DNA of 64,000 nt from an uncultured Lachnospiraceae bacterium (GTDB lineage: Bacteria > Bacillota > Clostridia > Lachnospirales > Lachnospiraceae). The notes under the pieces are model-generated. The model was not told where the DNA came from. It ran no database searches and saw only the letters and a list, made by a program, of their open reading frames with translations. Where the stretch lies: assembly GCA_947625875.1 (NCBI GenBank), contig CANQQG010000004.1, positions 1 to 64,000 on the forward strand, written 5' to 3'. Positions 17,463-29,033 of the stretch are shown here, piece by piece. Made by a program: the position numbers and the translations under genes. How positions within the stretch are numbered: position 1 is the first letter of the stretch; each line of letters begins with the position of its first letter.

Positions 17463-19928
17463 ATGAAAAAGGGAGAGAGAAAAAACAGGAGTGCCGGAAT
17501 ATTCCGGACGATCAAGGGGAAGATCATGCTCATGGGCATATTTTCCATTCTGGTCGCGGCCTGTATAGGCGCGCTGGGGAATATGTCAGTCAATAAGAGC
17601 GGCAGGAATCATGAGATTGAATCGACCGTTAATGCGGTAGATATCTTGCAGGTGGAGAACCTTGCGCTTGACGCGCAGTACCAATATTATCTGGAGCAGA
17701 GCTATCTCGACGGCATTTTTGAGAATCTGGAGGAAATGAATGCGAAAGCGGCGCTGCTGGGAACGGAGACCGGGGAAACATATAAAAATGACGTCGGCAG
17801 GCTGGGCGGTTATATCGAAAAACTGAAGGAAAATTACCGTGAGATCAGCGAACTCAGCGGGACGCGCAGTTTTCACGAAGACGCGGGGATGTATGCGGAT
17901 TACCTGAAAGCCGGGGAGGCGCTTTCGGAGAGTTTTCAGAATCTGATCGATAAAGGCGACTGGCTGGAACTTGTCTGGGTGGACAGTGAAATGGGGACTG
18001 AGGGCGCGCCTGTTTCAATTGACGGGAAAGAATATGTCCGGCTGGTTTATAAAGGGCCGCTTCCGGAGCCGGTAAAGCGGAACGCGCTTGCGTTCCGTCT
18101 GGGCGGGACGCTGACCTATACGGGCGATTGTTACATAACGGACGTAAAGCTCACCGGGGACGCAGGGGAACTGCCGATTGACCTGTCGGCCGTCGGAGAA
18201 GTGGCGGGTTCCGGGCTCGGCTATGTGGACAGTGAGCTTGTGACGTTTGGCGGGCAGCCCGCGATCCGCGTCGGATGTAATTTTGACGCAGCCAACCAGA
18301 GATGGGAGGAGTTTGCGGCGCCGATTCCGGTGGACGCTTATGACTGCCAGGATTATTCGCAGATCGTATATACGCTCTATATGGCGCCTTCGGACGGCGG
18401 GTTTGCGTATAAGTACGGCGGCTCGTATTCGGGCGTGTATGCGTTTGGTGAAAAGCTGGAACTGCTTGACCGCAGGATGGGCGAATACAGTAAGCGGGTG
18501 GTGGAAGGAAAAGACGTGTCAAAAGAATATGAGGAGATGGAAGCGTTAATTACAGAAATGGAAGAAAATATCCCTCTGTACACAACGAGCGACGAGCTGG
18601 CGCGGGATTCTGTCGGGAAACTGGAAGCAAAGTGGGATGTTTTAAAGCAGATGAAGGAAAAGGACGACCGGATTCTGGCGTTGAAAACGGAAAATGTGCA
18701 GCTGAACCAGGAGCTTACAGAAGTGTGCGGTTCTATCCATGCGACTGCGTCGGCGGATATGGCAGACGTAAAGGCGACGGTAAAGAGGGCGGGGATTTTT
18801 ATGATCGCGGCAGCGGCGGTTATATTGATCGCCGCAACGATCCTGATCAGCGTCGGCATTGAAAAAAACGTCAATCTGTTTCGGAGCACGTTAGACGAGA
18901 TCACGCAGGGGCGGATTTCGCTCCGGATCAAAGAGGACGGGCGGGACGAGTTTTCCCAGTTCGGGCGCAGCCTGAACCGGTTTTTGGATAAGCTGGCGGG
19001 GAGCATCTGCAGGCTGCAGGAAATCGCGTCTGCGCTTGCGGAGTCCGGCAATGAACTGGAAAACCGGGCGAATCTTACGAAAGGGGCGGCTGAAACGATC
19101 AGCGGCGCGCTCGATGAGATCGCAAAGGGAGCGGGTTCCCAGGCGGAGCATATATCCAATTCTACGCAGCGGGCGTCAAGTATGCAGGAGAATATGCTGC
19201 AGATTACGGACAGCGTCAACGTTTTGTCCCATACGTCAAAGGAGATGGGCGAAAAGGGCGCGGAGGCGACCAGGATCATCCGGGAACTGAGCGGGACGAG
19301 CGACGTGACGACGGAAGCGTTCCGCAAGATTTCCGAGCAGATCTACAAAACGGACGAGTCGGTGGAAAAGATACAGGAGGTGGTTCACTTAATTGCCGGG
19401 ATCGCAAATAAGACCAATCTGCTTTCTTTAAATGCCAGCATTGAAGCGGCGAGGGCGGGAGAAGCGGGCAAGGGCTTTGCGGTTGTGGCAGGGGAGATCC
19501 AGCAGCTTGCCGAGCAGACGAATACGTCCGCAAAGATCATTGATGAGATCATATTGGCGCTGTCCGAAGAGTCGCACCATACGGTGCAGTCGATCAACGA
19601 AGTGACCGGCATGACGGCGGACCAGAAAGAGAAGCTCGATGAGACAAAGACGAAGTTCCATACGGTCGAAGAGGGCATTCTCTCCACCGCAGATGAGATG
19701 AAGCTCGTGCTGCAGCAGGCGGATGTGTGCGGAAAGGCCGGGAAGCAGGTCGTTGAGCTTATGACAGACCTTTCCGCCATAGCGGAGGAAAACGCCGCGA
19801 CGACCGAGGCGACGAATGCGTCTATGACGGAGCTGAACGAGGCGACCGCATCGCTTGCCAGAACCGCGCTGGAATTAAAGCGGCTTTCTGTGGCGGTGAA
19901 TGAAAATCTGAGTTATTTTGAGACGTAA
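17463..19928 (+). CDS. Methyl-accepting chemotaxis protein
   Basis: N-terminal TM, HAMP, signalling core [43 protein letters not shown]. Confidence 0.93.
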   Translation: MKKGERKNRSAGIFRTIKGKIMLMGIFSILVAACIGALGNMSVNKSGRNHEIESTVNAVDILQVENLALDAQYQYYLEQSYLDGIFENLEEMNAKAALLGTETGETYKNDVGRLGGYIEKLKENYREISELSGTRSFHEDAGMYADYLKAGEALSESFQNLIDKGDWLELVWVDSEMGTEGAPVSIDGKEYVRLVYKGPLPEPVKRNALAFRLGGTLTYTGDCYITDVKLTGDAGELPIDLSAVGEVAGSGLGYVDSELVTFGGQPAIRVGCNFDAANQRWEEFAAPIPVDAYDCQDYSQIVYTLYMAPSDGGFAYKYGGSYSGVYAFGEKLELLDRRMGEYSKRVVEGKDVSKEYEEMEALITEMEENIPLYTTSDELARDSVGKLEAKWDVLKQMKEKDDRILALKTENVQLNQELTEVCGSIHATASADMADVKATVKRAGIFMIAAAAVILIAATILISVGIEKNVNLFRSTLDEITQGRISLRIKEDGRDEFSQFGRSLNRFLDKLAGSICRLQEIASALAESGNELENRANLTKGAAETISGALDEIAKGAGSQAEHISNSTQRASSMQENMLQITDSVNVLSHTSKEMGEKGAEATRIIRELSGTSDVTTEAFRKISEQIYKTDESVEKIQEVVHLIAGIANKTNLLSLNASIEAARAGEAGKGFAVVAGEIQQLAEQTNTSAKIIDEIILALSEESHHTVQSINEVTGMTADQKEKLDETKTKFHTVEEGILSTADEMKLVLQQADVCGKAGKQVVELMTDLSAIAEENAATTEATNASMTELNEATASLARTALELKRLSVAVNENLSYFET

Positions 19929-19954
19929 AACGGAGCTGTCGTATGATACAGATT

Positions 19955-19998
19955 GCCGGAGCCAACAAGGGAAAACGCCCTTTTGGCTCCGGCATTTT
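19955..19998 (+). terminator. Rho-independent terminator
   Basis: GCCGGAGCCAA...TTGGCTCCGGC then ATTTTT. Confidence 0.9.
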
Positions 19999-20177
19999 TA
20001 TGTTCTCATAACAGTTGACGCATCTTTTATTGGCAATTTTTCACAAAAACGCAAATCGATTTTTAGCTATATGGTTTCTTGCGAAACGCCCCCGGAACTG
20101 TTATAATAATGGAAACTAAAAACAGAAAAACAGTTTCCGACAGATGGCGGCCTGAGGGGACAGGCAGGGGAGGTTTT

Positions 20178-20753
20178 ATGGGGTTAAAGGAAACGATTTT
20201 GGAAGGGACGATACGCGTTTTCAACCGCAAGGGGCTGAAGTTTACGATGGACGACCTGGCGCACGAGCTTGGCATGAGCAAGAAGACGATCTATACAGTC
20301 TTTCGGGAAAAGGAGGAGATTTTCCTGGCGATGGTCGATTATCTGTTTGATTCGATCAAAGAGAGCAAGCAGCGTGTTCTGGAAGAGGACAGCGGACGGA
20401 CGACGGTAGAGAAAATCCGGATGATTTTGGGGATCATGCCCGAAGGCTACCATGACATTGATTTCCACAAGCTGTACGACCTGCGCGAGAAGTACCCCGC
20501 CATATACAAAGAAGTGGAACGCCGGTTAGAGAGCGGCTGGGAAGCGACGATCGCCCTGATCGAACAGGGCATAGCAGAGGGCGTGGTGCGCCCGGTAAAG
20601 ATCCCGATCTTAAAGCTGATGATGGAGGCGGCGCTGGAACAGTTTTTCCAGAGGGATGTGCTGATTCAGAACGACATATCATACAAAGACGCGCTGCAGG
20701 AGGTTGTAAGCGTGCTTGTGGATGGTATTGTGGTGCATAAGGAAAATGAATAA
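20178..20753 (+). CDS. TetR/AcrR family regulator
   Basis: ILEGTIRVFNRKGLKFTMDDLAHELGMSKKTIYTVFREKEEIF. Confidence 0.9.
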   Translation: MGLKETILEGTIRVFNRKGLKFTMDDLAHELGMSKKTIYTVFREKEEIFLAMVDYLFDSIKESKQRVLEEDSGRTTVEKIRMILGIMPEGYHDIDFHKLYDLREKYPAIYKEVERRLESGWEATIALIEQGIAEGVVRPVKIPILKLMMEAALEQFFQRDVLIQNDISYKDALQEVVSVLVDGIVVHKENE

Positions 20754-20774
20754 TGTAAAGGGAGGAGACAAAAT

Positions 20775-22304
20775 ATGTCAAACAGATCAAAACGGATTTT
20801 TGGGAATCCAATGTCGGCAGCGACGTACAAAAAAGCGGTGCAGTCCAAGAGAAAGTATATCCGCAGATTCGGAGACGACTCCAAAGCGGACTACCCTGCG
20901 ATCATCCGGAAAAATGAACATATCGGGGAGCTGCTTGGCGTTTATGACGTGCGTCTGGGAGAGGATGCGGCAAAGACGGGCGTTCCGGCGGAGACGGGAG
21001 AGCCGTTCGATGAAGAAAAAGGGATCATCGTCGGCAATATCCGCATGGGATTCGGCCATTACCGCATTTCCATGGCGATTGCTTCTGCGGCAAATTCGAT
21101 GGGCTACACGCCTTACTGGATGGATTTGAACTCTTACAAACATACGACCTGCACGAAAGTCATCAGCGCGCAGAACGACCTGTACTCTATGGGTTCGCGG
21201 CTTTCCGGAAAGAGCAGGGCGTTTAACAAACTGGTATGGGAGCCGATGAATTACGAGGGCTTCCGCAAACTCAGCTATAACGCCGCCGACCAGAAAAATG
21301 CGGAGCTGATGGCTCCGGTGTACCGAAATGTGCCGAAAGAGATTCCGGTCGTCGCGACGCACGTATGGCCGGCGCAGGCGGCGGTCCACGCGGGCATGAA
21401 AAATGTCGTCAACGCGATTCCGGACAACTGGCCGATGGCGCTGCATTTTGCAGAAGGGAGCCTGCATACGGTACAGACGCATTTTGCGTATCAGGGTTAC
21501 CGCATTTTAAACGGGATGCAGGGCGATAAAGTGTTAAAGCCGATGCCGGAGGACGCGCTTGCCTACACCGGGCATTATATCGACCATGAACTCGTCAGCA
21601 ATATCGAGGCGGACTGCGCGGCACGTATGCAGCGCAAAGCGGACGGAAAGCCGATGCGGTTCCTTTTGACGATCGGCGGCGCGGGCGCGCAGAAGGAGAT
21701 TTTTGCGGCGATCATCCGCCATCTGCTTCCGGCGATCCAGGGCAAAAAAGCGGCGCTGTATGTCAATGTCGGCGATTACCGCAATGTCTGGGACGAGCTG
21801 GTAAAAGAGATCCCGGCGTTAAAATCCGTATCGGTTACGCATTTTAATGAGTGGGAAAAGACGGTACAGTTTGCGGATGAGGCGTTGGAGGGCGACGTGA
21901 CGGGCGTCCACGCCTTCTGCCATGAAAACATTTTTGAAGCGGTTTACTGCACGAACCTTCTTATGCGCAGCTGCGACGTGCTTGTGACAAAGCCGAGCGA
22001 GCTCGCGTTTTATCCGGCGCCGAAGCTGTTTATCAAGCGCGTCGGCGGACATGAGCAGTGGGGCGCGATCCACTCGGCGGAGATCGGGGACGGAACGCTC
22101 GAATGCGCGGATATCCCGCACACGCTGCAGATGATCGACCTGTTCTTAAAAGAGGACGGCCTGCTGAACGATATGTGCAGGAATATTGAAAAGAACAAAG
22201 CCGCAGGCGTCTACAACGGGGCGTACCGGGTGGTGGAGCTTGCGATGGAGCAGAAAGAGAAAAACAAAAATAAGAAGAACGCAAAAAGGAGGAAGCAGCC
22301 ATGA
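20775..22304 (+). CDS. Uncharacterised GT-B-like protein
   Basis: GIIVGNIRMGFGHYRISMAIASAA (GxGHxR-like loop), FLLTIGGAGAQKEIF, VLVTKPSELAFYPAPKLFI; fold assignment is inference. Confidence 0.6.
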   Translation: MSNRSKRIFGNPMSAATYKKAVQSKRKYIRRFGDDSKADYPAIIRKNEHIGELLGVYDVRLGEDAAKTGVPAETGEPFDEEKGIIVGNIRMGFGHYRISMAIASAANSMGYTPYWMDLNSYKHTTCTKVISAQNDLYSMGSRLSGKSRAFNKLVWEPMNYEGFRKLSYNAADQKNAELMAPVYRNVPKEIPVVATHVWPAQAAVHAGMKNVVNAIPDNWPMALHFAEGSLHTVQTHFAYQGYRILNGMQGDKVLKPMPEDALAYTGHYIDHELVSNIEADCAARMQRKADGKPMRFLLTIGGAGAQKEIFAAIIRHLLPAIQGKKAALYVNVGDYRNVWDELVKEIPALKSVSVTHFNEWEKTVQFADEALEGDVTGVHAFCHENIFEAVYCTNLLMRSCDVLVTKPSELAFYPAPKLFIKRVGGHEQWGAIHSAEIGDGTLECADIPHTLQMIDLFLKEDGLLNDMCRNIEKNKAAGVYNGAYRVVELAMEQKEKNKNKKNAKRRKQP

Positions 22305-23680
22305 ATCTGTCGGTAAAAGAAAAAGCTTCTTACGGGCTGGGCGCGGTCGGCAAAGATATGGTGTATATGCTCTCCGCCAGCTATATTTTATATTACTATC
22401 AGGACATTCTCGGCGTGAACGCGATCGCGATGGGCGTAATCCTCATGGTGGCGCGTGTGTTTGACGCATTTAACGATCCGATCATGGGTGTGCTGGTCGC
22501 AAAGACGAGGTCGCGGTTCGGGCGCTTCCGTCCCTGGCTGTTTGTCGGGACGCTGTTAAATGCCATTCTGTTATATGTGATGTTTTCCGCGCCGCCTTCT
22601 CTGGACGGGAACGGGCTGGTCGCTTATGCCGCCATCACGTATATTTTGTGGGGCGTTACGTATACGATGATGGACATTCCGTTCTGGTCGATGATCCCCG
22701 CGTTTACCGAGGGCGGGAAAGAGCGCGAGTCTCTGACGACGCTGGCGCGTTCCTGCGCAGGCATCGGCTCCGCGCTGATTACGATCATCACGGTAAAATG
22801 CGTGTATGTGCTTGGGAAAGGCAATGAGCGGGAAGGCTTCCGCCTGTTTGCGCTGATCCTTGCGGTATTGTTTATTATCTTTGTCGCGGTCACCTGTCTG
22901 TGCATCAAAGAAAAATCGACGGTAGACGTAGAGTCCCCGTCTGTCGGGCAGATGTTCCGCGCGCTGATCCAGAACGACCAGGCAATGGCGGTCGTTGTGG
23001 CGATCGTGCTTGTAAACTGCTCGTTATATATCACGTCAAACCTCGTCATTTATTTCTTTAAATATGATATCGGCGGGGAGACCTGGCAGGACGGGTTTAC
23101 GTTGTTTAATACGTTTGGCGGCGCGGTTCAGATCCTCTCCATGATGCTGTTTTTCCCGCTCCTGCGGAAATTTCTGAGCGCGATGCAGGTATTTTACGTC
23201 AGCTTTGTCATGGCGATCGCGGGCTACGGCGTGTTGTTTCTCCTGATGTGCACCGGCATAAAGAGCGTCGGCGTGCTGTTGATACCGGGCTTTTTCATCT
23301 TTGCGGCGTTTGGTATGCTGACGGTATTGACGACCGTATTCCTTGCGAACACCGTTGATTACGGGGAGTGGAAAAATAACCGGCGCGATGAGAGCGTGAT
23401 CTTTTCCATGCAGACCTTTGTTGTAAAACTTGCGTCCGGCATAGCGGCGATGATCGCTTCCGCCTGCCTGACGGTCAGCAACCTGAGCAATGACACGTCC
23501 GCGGCAGTGGACGCGGCGGCTTCCGGCTCTTCGGTCGTAGCGCTGCGCATGACCATGACGGTGGTTCCGATCATCGGCCTTCTTGCCGCTGTACTGATCT
23601 TCCGCAGCAGATATACGCTTACGGAAGACCGTGTGCTGGAACTGGCGAAAATCGTGAAAGAGAGAAGAAAAAAATCATGA
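22301..23680 (+). CDS. GPH/MelB-like glycoside:cation symporter (MFS)
   Basis: YGLGAVGKDMVYMLSASYILYYYQ, DAFNDPIMG, RFGRFRPWL, NTVDYGEW. Confidence 0.92.
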   Translation: MNLSVKEKASYGLGAVGKDMVYMLSASYILYYYQDILGVNAIAMGVILMVARVFDAFNDPIMGVLVAKTRSRFGRFRPWLFVGTLLNAILLYVMFSAPPSLDGNGLVAYAAITYILWGVTYTMMDIPFWSMIPAFTEGGKERESLTTLARSCAGIGSALITIITVKCVYVLGKGNEREGFRLFALILAVLFIIFVAVTCLCIKEKSTVDVESPSVGQMFRALIQNDQAMAVVVAIVLVNCSLYITSNLVIYFFKYDIGGETWQDGFTLFNTFGGAVQILSMMLFFPLLRKFLSAMQVFYVSFVMAIAGYGVLFLLMCTGIKSVGVLLIPGFFIFAAFGMLTVLTTVFLANTVDYGEWKNNRRDESVIFSMQTFVVKLASGIAAMIASACLTVSNLSNDTSAAVDAAASGSSVVALRMTMTVVPIIGLLAAVLIFRSRYTLTEDRVLELAKIVKERRKKS

Positions 23681-26064
23681 TCCAGATAAACCAGAAATGT
23701 TTTGTTCTTGGCACGCCGCACACGTCCTATGTGTTCCGCGTGACGGACAGCGGCCATTTAGAGCATTTATATTATGGAAGGAAGATTACGGTTTCCGGTG
23801 AGAGAGATGTGGAAACGCTTGTCGAGCAGCATGCGTTTCCGCCCGGAAACACCAATCTTTATGATAAGGCGCAGACGCAGTTTTCGCTGGAAGATATGCG
23901 GCTGGAGATGTCCTCTTATGGAAAAGGGGACATCCGCGAGCCTTTTATCGAGCTGACGCATGAAGACGGCGGCATGACGTCTGATTTCCTGTATGAAAAG
24001 GCGGAGCTGATCGAAGGCAAGGAAGCGTTTGCGACATTGCCGGGCTCTTATGATGAAAACGGGGAAGTCGGGCATCTTTGCGTGACGCTGCGCGATAAGC
24101 AGTACCGGCTTGCGCTGGAACTGCATTATTACGTCTATGAAGACTGTGACGTGATCGCAAGGAGCGCAAAGCTGATAAATGAAAGCGAAAACGCGGTGAC
24201 AATCCGCCGCCTGATGAGCCTGCAGCTCGATCTTGATCCGGCGGACTACCGCTTTACGACGTTTCATGGCGCATGGGCGCGGGAAATGAAGCGCTCGGAT
24301 ACGCCGCTTACGGCGGGGAAATTTGTGAACGCCTCTTATACGGGCACGTCCTCAAACCGGGCGAATCCGTTTGTAATGTTAAGCCGCCCGCAGACGACGC
24401 AGGATACGGGGGAGTGTTATGGATTTCATCTGCTCTACAGCGGCAACCATTACGAGGCCGCGGAAGTCAGCAGTTACGGAAAGCTGCGCATCGTGACGGG
24501 CGTCCAGCCGCAGTCCTTTTCGTGGCTGCTGGGCGCGGGGGAGAGCTTTGAGGCCCCGGAAGCCGCCATGACGTATTCCGCGGACGGGTTTAACGGCATG
24601 AGCGCGCATATGCACCGGTTTGTGCGGGAGCATATCGTGCGCGGCGAATGGAAGCATAAGATCCGCCCGGTGTTGTTAAACAGCTGGGAAGCGGCCTATT
24701 TTGACATCAATGAGCATAAGCTCCTGCGCCTTGCGAAGGCGGGGAAGGACGTCGGCATTGAGCTGTTTGTCATGGACGACGGCTGGTTCGGTACGCGGGA
24801 CGATGAAATGCAGTCGCTCGGGGACTGGACGGTCAATGAGAAAAAGCTGCCGAACGGGCTGGACGGGCTGTGCGGCAAGATCAGGGCGATGGGCTTGGAG
24901 CTTGGCGTCTGGGTGGAGCCGGAAATGGTAAATGTAAACAGCCGCCTCTACCGCGCGCACCCGGACTGGACGCTTGCGATTCCGGGAAAGCCGCATTCCG
25001 AAGGGCGCAATCAGCGCATTCTGGACTTGACGCGGACGGAGGTGCAGGATTATATTATCAATGAGATGAGCCGCGTATTTTCATCGGCGGACATCTCATA
25101 TGTGAAATGGGACATGAACCGCACGTTTACGGATTATTATTCGGCCGCCCTGCCTGCGGAGCGCCAGGGCGAGACGGCGCACCGGTATGTGCTTGGGCTT
25201 TACCGCTGCATGAAGGAGCTGACGGAACGCTTTCCGCACATTTTGTTTGAAGGGTGCGCGGCGGGCGGCAACCGTTTTGATCCCGGTATCTTATGTTATT
25301 TCCCGCAGATCTGGGCGAGCGATGACACAGACGCGCTCTGCCGCGCGGAGATCCAGACGGGGTACAGCTACGGCTATCCGATGTCAGTGGTGAGCGCGCA
25401 CGTCTCTTCCTGCCCGAACCACCAGACGCTGCGGATAACGCCGCTGGAGACGCGTTTCCATGTGGCGGCGTTCGGCGTCTGCGGGTATGAGTGCAATTTC
25501 TGTGACATGGGACGGGAAGAGCTGGATGCAGTGCGTGTGCAGATCGCGCTGTACAAGCAGTGGCGGGACGTCCTGCAGACCGGCGATTTTTACCGCGGGC
25601 GCAGCTTTGGCGAGGCGTCGGACGGCAGCGTCCTGATGGGAAATACGGGCAACCTGACCGAGTGGACGTGCGTTTCAAAAGACCGTAAAAAAGCGGTCGG
25701 CATGCTCCTGCAAAAGCTCGCCGCGCCGAACACGCAGTTTGCCTGCTATTATCCAAAGGGTCTTGACGAGACGCTGCGCTATCATTTTACAAACCGGCCG
25801 CTGAAATATGACATACGCGATTTCGGCGACCTGGTCAATACGGTGGTGCCGGTGCATATCCGGCAGGGCTCTCTTGTGCATAACCTCGCGGCAAGATTTA
25901 TCAAGATGGACGGGGAGACGGAAGACGCGGCCGCGTACGGCGACGCGCTGATGTACGGCGGCGTCCATCTGAAACAGGCGTTCGGCGGCACGGGCTATAA
26001 TGACCAGGTGCGGTTTTTTCCGGATTTTGGGTCACGGATGTATTTTATGGAAGCGATGGAATGA
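23677..26064 (+). CDS. Alpha-galactosidase, GH36
   Basis: PVLLNSWEAAYFDINE, ELFVMDDGWFG, YVKWDMNR, LFEGCAAGGNRFDPGIL, WASDDTDA. Confidence 0.95.
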   Translation: MIQINQKCFVLGTPHTSYVFRVTDSGHLEHLYYGRKITVSGERDVETLVEQHAFPPGNTNLYDKAQTQFSLEDMRLEMSSYGKGDIREPFIELTHEDGGMTSDFLYEKAELIEGKEAFATLPGSYDENGEVGHLCVTLRDKQYRLALELHYYVYEDCDVIARSAKLINESENAVTIRRLMSLQLDLDPADYRFTTFHGAWAREMKRSDTPLTAGKFVNASYTGTSSNRANPFVMLSRPQTTQDTGECYGFHLLYSGNHYEAAEVSSYGKLRIVTGVQPQSFSWLLGAGESFEAPEAAMTYSADGFNGMSAHMHRFVREHIVRGEWKHKIRPVLLNSWEAAYFDINEHKLLRLAKAGKDVGIELFVMDDGWFGTRDDEMQSLGDWTVNEKKLPNGLDGLCGKIRAMGLELGVWVEPEMVNVNSRLYRAHPDWTLAIPGKPHSEGRNQRILDLTRTEVQDYIINEMSRVFSSADISYVKWDMNRTFTDYYSAALPAERQGETAHRYVLGLYRCMKELTERFPHILFEGCAAGGNRFDPGILCYFPQIWASDDTDALCRAEIQTGYSYGYPMSVVSAHVSSCPNHQTLRITPLETRFHVAAFGVCGYECNFCDMGREELDAVRVQIALYKQWRDVLQTGDFYRGRSFGEASDGSVLMGNTGNLTEWTCVSKDRKKAVGMLLQKLAAPNTQFACYYPKGLDETLRYHFTNRPLKYDIRDFGDLVNTVVPVHIRQGSLVHNLAARFIKMDGETEDAAAYGDALMYGGVHLKQAFGGTGYNDQVRFFPDFGSRMYFMEAME

Positions 26065-26072
26065 TCGTTTGA

Positions 26073-26102
26073 ACAGGGATGCGGCCGCGCATCCCTGTTT
26101 TT
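26073..26102 (+). terminator. Rho-independent terminator
   Basis: ACAGGGATGCG-GCCG-CGCATCCCTGT then T run. Confidence 0.9.
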
Positions 26103-26123
26103 GGACGAAAGGAGTGTGCGCGC

Positions 26124-26351
26124 ATGATTTTTGCGAAGAAAAAGAAGACGGAGACAGCCGCGGCGTTTGCATATGATAAGACGCGCCATAAGGCGCTGTT
26201 AAAATGCAGTATCTGTAATGGGGAACAGGTTGCGGGCTTTAAGGATTTGCAGACCGGGAAATTCCATGAGGTGATGTTTGTCAGGAACCCGAAGGATCTG
26301 GAATTGTTCAAAGAGACTTACGGGCTGGAAGAGGTGGGGAAGGAATATTGA
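26124..26351 (+). CDS. Small conserved protein of unknown function
   Basis: 75-aa ORF with RBS GGAG, CSICNG motif. Confidence 0.6.
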   Translation: MIFAKKKKTETAAAFAYDKTRHKALLKCSICNGEQVAGFKDLQTGKFHEVMFVRNPKDLELFKETYGLEEVGKEY

Positions 26352-26386
26352 TTTTTTCTGAAGGACAATGTTCAGGCCGTAAAAGA

Positions 26387-26435
26387 AATGCAGACGCCGG
26401 AGTGTGGTTTACATTTTGGCGTCTGCATTCTTTTT
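26387..26435 (+). terminator. Rho-independent terminator
   Basis: AATGCAGACGCC...GGCGTCTGCATT then CTTTTT. Confidence 0.9.
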
Positions 26436-26598
26436 GTGCCGGGAAGACGCGGCCAAGAAGCGAAGGGGTTTATAAAATTTTCTTGTCTTGATGAATCGAA
26501 AAAATGGTGTACATATGCCAATCTTTGCGTTATAATATGAATATTACCCGTTGCTTTTTGATGGAGAAAATGATTTACATAATCGGGGGAGGTATTGT

Positions 26599-27012
26599 AT
26601 GCAGGCAAGACATCTGTTTGGGAATGAGAATAAATATTGTGAATGGTGCAATCGTCCATTGCCGAAAGGATATGAGGGCACATTATGCGCGGGATGCCAG
26701 GAAAACGCATTTTTCCGCGAAATCCGCGATTATGTCAGGAAACATGACGTCAATGAGTTTGAACTGGCGGAGGCGTTTGGCATCCCGTTAAGACGCGTAA
26801 AGAAATGGATCCGCGAGGGCAGGCTGGAATATAAAGAAGCGGCGGGAAAGATGGAAAACCTGCACTGTATGCGCTGCGGCAAACCGATTACATTTGGTTC
26901 CCTTTGCCCGGAATGCAGCAGGGCGCAGACGGTTGGCAGCGGCTATGAGATCAAGAAGAAGGATACGGACGCCAGTGAGCAGATCCGTTTCTATAATAAA
27001 AACAAATTGTAA
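26599..27012 (+). CDS. Protein with two zinc-ribbons flanking an excisionase/MerR-like HTH (YvyF/TIGR03826-like)
   Basis: CEWCNRPLPKGYEGTLCAGC; VNEFELAEAFGIPLRRVKKWIREGRLEYKE; CMRCGKPITFGSLCPEC. Confidence 0.65.
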   Translation: MQARHLFGNENKYCEWCNRPLPKGYEGTLCAGCQENAFFREIRDYVRKHDVNEFELAEAFGIPLRRVKKWIREGRLEYKEAAGKMENLHCMRCGKPITFGSLCPECSRAQTVGSGYEIKKKDTDASEQIRFYNKNKL

Positions 27013-27040
27013 ATGAAAAGCGACTATGAGGAGGAAGATT

Positions 27041-28645
27041 ATGCCTGTAAAATATGTTTTCGTTACCGGGGGCGTCGTATCGGGGCTTGGAAAAGGGATT
27101 ACGGCCGCATCTTTGGGGCGTTTATTGAAGGCGCGCGGCTATAAAGTTACCATGCAGAAGTTTGATCCGTATATCAATATCGATCCCGGGACGATGAACC
27201 CGATCCAGCATGGCGAAGTGTTTGTGACGGATGACGGGGCGGAAACGGATCTTGACCTTGGGCATTACGAGCGGTTTATAGATGAGAGCCTGACGAAAAA
27301 TTCAAATGTGACGACCGGAAAGATTTACTGGTCTGTGCTGCAAAAGGAACGCCGCGGAGATTACGGCGGCGGGACCGTACAGGTGATCCCGCATGTTACG
27401 AATGAGATTAAGGGGCGGTTTTACCGCAATTTCACTTCGCCGGATATGCATATCGCAATTATCGAGGTGGGCGGGACGGTCGGCGATATTGAGAGCCAGC
27501 CGTTTTTGGAGTCTATCCGGCAGTTCCAGCATGAGGTCGGGCGGGAAAACGCCATGCTGATCCATGTAACGCTGATCCCGTACTTAAAGGCGTCGGGCGA
27601 GCTGAAGACGAAGCCGACGCAGGCGAGCGTAAAAGAGCTGCAGGGGATGGGCATTCAGCCGGACGTGATCGTGTGCCGCTCCGAACATGAACTGGATCAG
27701 GGGCTGAAGGATAAAATTGCGCTGTTTTGCAATGTGCCGAACGGGCATGTGCTGCAGAATCTGGACGTGGAATATTTATACGAGGCCCCGCTTGCCATGG
27801 AAAAAGAAAATCTTGCGAAGGTGGCCTGCGAGTGCCTGCATCTGCCTTGCCCGGAACCGGATCTGGCGGAATGGAATGAGATGATTGAAAATCTGCGCAA
27901 TCCGGATAAGGAAGTGCAGGTGGCTCTTGTCGGGAAGTATACGCAGCTGCACGACGCTTATATTTCGGTTGTGGAGGCGCTGAAACATGGCGGCATTCCG
28001 AGCCGGACGACGGTCAATATCAAATGGGTCGATTCGGAGACGCTGACAGAGGCCACAGTGGAAGAACAGCTGGCGGACGTGAGCGGGATCCTTGTGCCGG
28101 GCGGATTTGGCAGCCGCGGCGTGGACGGCATGATCCTTGCCGTGAAATATGCGCGTGAGCATGGGATTCCGTATCTGGGGCTCTGTCTTGGCATGCAGGT
28201 GGCAATCATTGAATATGCGCGTCATGTATGCCAGCTGCACGATGCGCACAGCATTGAATTAGACCCGAAGACGACGCATCCGGTGATCGCCCTGATGCCG
28301 GACCAGGACGAGGACGGGGACATCGGCGGCACCCTGCGGCTTGGCTCCTATCCCTGTGTGTTGGACAAAGAGTCAAAGGCATACCGCCTTTATGGGACAG
28401 ATACAATCCATGAAAGGCACCGCCACCGTTACGAAGTCAACAATGATTACCGCGGCGTATTGTCAGAAAACGGCATGAATCTGTCCGGTATATCGCCGGA
28501 CGGACGCATTATTGAGATGGTTGAGCTCCCGTCGCATCCGTGGTTTATCGCGACGCAGGCGCACCCGGAACTGAAATCGCGTCCGAACCGCCCGCATCCG
28601 TTGTTCCGCGGATTTGTGGAGGCTGCGCTTTCGTTCCGCAGATAA
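27041..28645 (+). CDS. pyrG: CTP synthase
   Basis: [30 protein letters not shown]; glutaminase [11 protein letters not shown]. Confidence 0.98.
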   Translation: MPVKYVFVTGGVVSGLGKGITAASLGRLLKARGYKVTMQKFDPYINIDPGTMNPIQHGEVFVTDDGAETDLDLGHYERFIDESLTKNSNVTTGKIYWSVLQKERRGDYGGGTVQVIPHVTNEIKGRFYRNFTSPDMHIAIIEVGGTVGDIESQPFLESIRQFQHEVGRENAMLIHVTLIPYLKASGELKTKPTQASVKELQGMGIQPDVIVCRSEHELDQGLKDKIALFCNVPNGHVLQNLDVEYLYEAPLAMEKENLAKVACECLHLPCPEPDLAEWNEMIENLRNPDKEVQVALVGKYTQLHDAYISVVEALKHGGIPSRTTVNIKWVDSETLTEATVEEQLADVSGILVPGGFGSRGVDGMILAVKYAREHGIPYLGLCLGMQVAIIEYARHVCQLHDAHSIELDPKTTHPVIALMPDQDEDGDIGGTLRLGSYPCVLDKESKAYRLYGTDTIHERHRHRYEVNNDYRGVLSENGMNLSGISPDGRIIEMVELPSHPWFIATQAHPELKSRPNRPHPLFRGFVEAALSFRR

Positions 28646-28719
28646 TTTCATATGCCAGGCATATTTGATCGAAAGGCAGATGGAACGGATATTGAGTGGA
28701 TGAAAAGGGAGACGATGCG

Positions 28720-29031
28720 GTGATTGAGATTGAAGAAGTAAAGAGTCTTTGCAGGCAGTCAAAAATTAAATGGTCTGGTCATGCGTCTGCAAGAATGCAG
28801 CAGAGAGGAATCAGCCAGGATGATGTAAAAAACTGTATAATGAAAGGGGAAATAATAGAACAGTATCCGGATTATTGGTTAAATCCCGCTTGTTTGATTT
28901 TTGGTTATTCTGTGAATAATAAAATAATTCATATAGTTGTGGGATTAGATAATTATATACACATTGTAACCGCATATTATCCGAGTGAAGAAAAATTTGA
29001 AGCGGATATGAAAACCAGAAAGGAGCGTTGA
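28720..29031 (+). CDS. DUF4258 family protein, putative toxin of a TA-like pair
   Basis: IKWSGHASARMQQRGISQDDVKNCIMKGEIIEQYPDYW...IIHIVVGLDNYIHIVTAYYP; overlaps downstream gene. Confidence 0.75.
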   Translation: MIEIEEVKSLCRQSKIKWSGHASARMQQRGISQDDVKNCIMKGEIIEQYPDYWLNPACLIFGYSVNNKIIHIVVGLDNYIHIVTAYYPSEEKFEADMKTRKER

Positions 29032-29033
29032 TT

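Noticed and set aside
18377-19327. 316-aa Ser-rich minus-strand ORF
   Set aside because: Shadow of the chemotaxis-receptor gene; Ser/Ala-rich content reflects the codon complement
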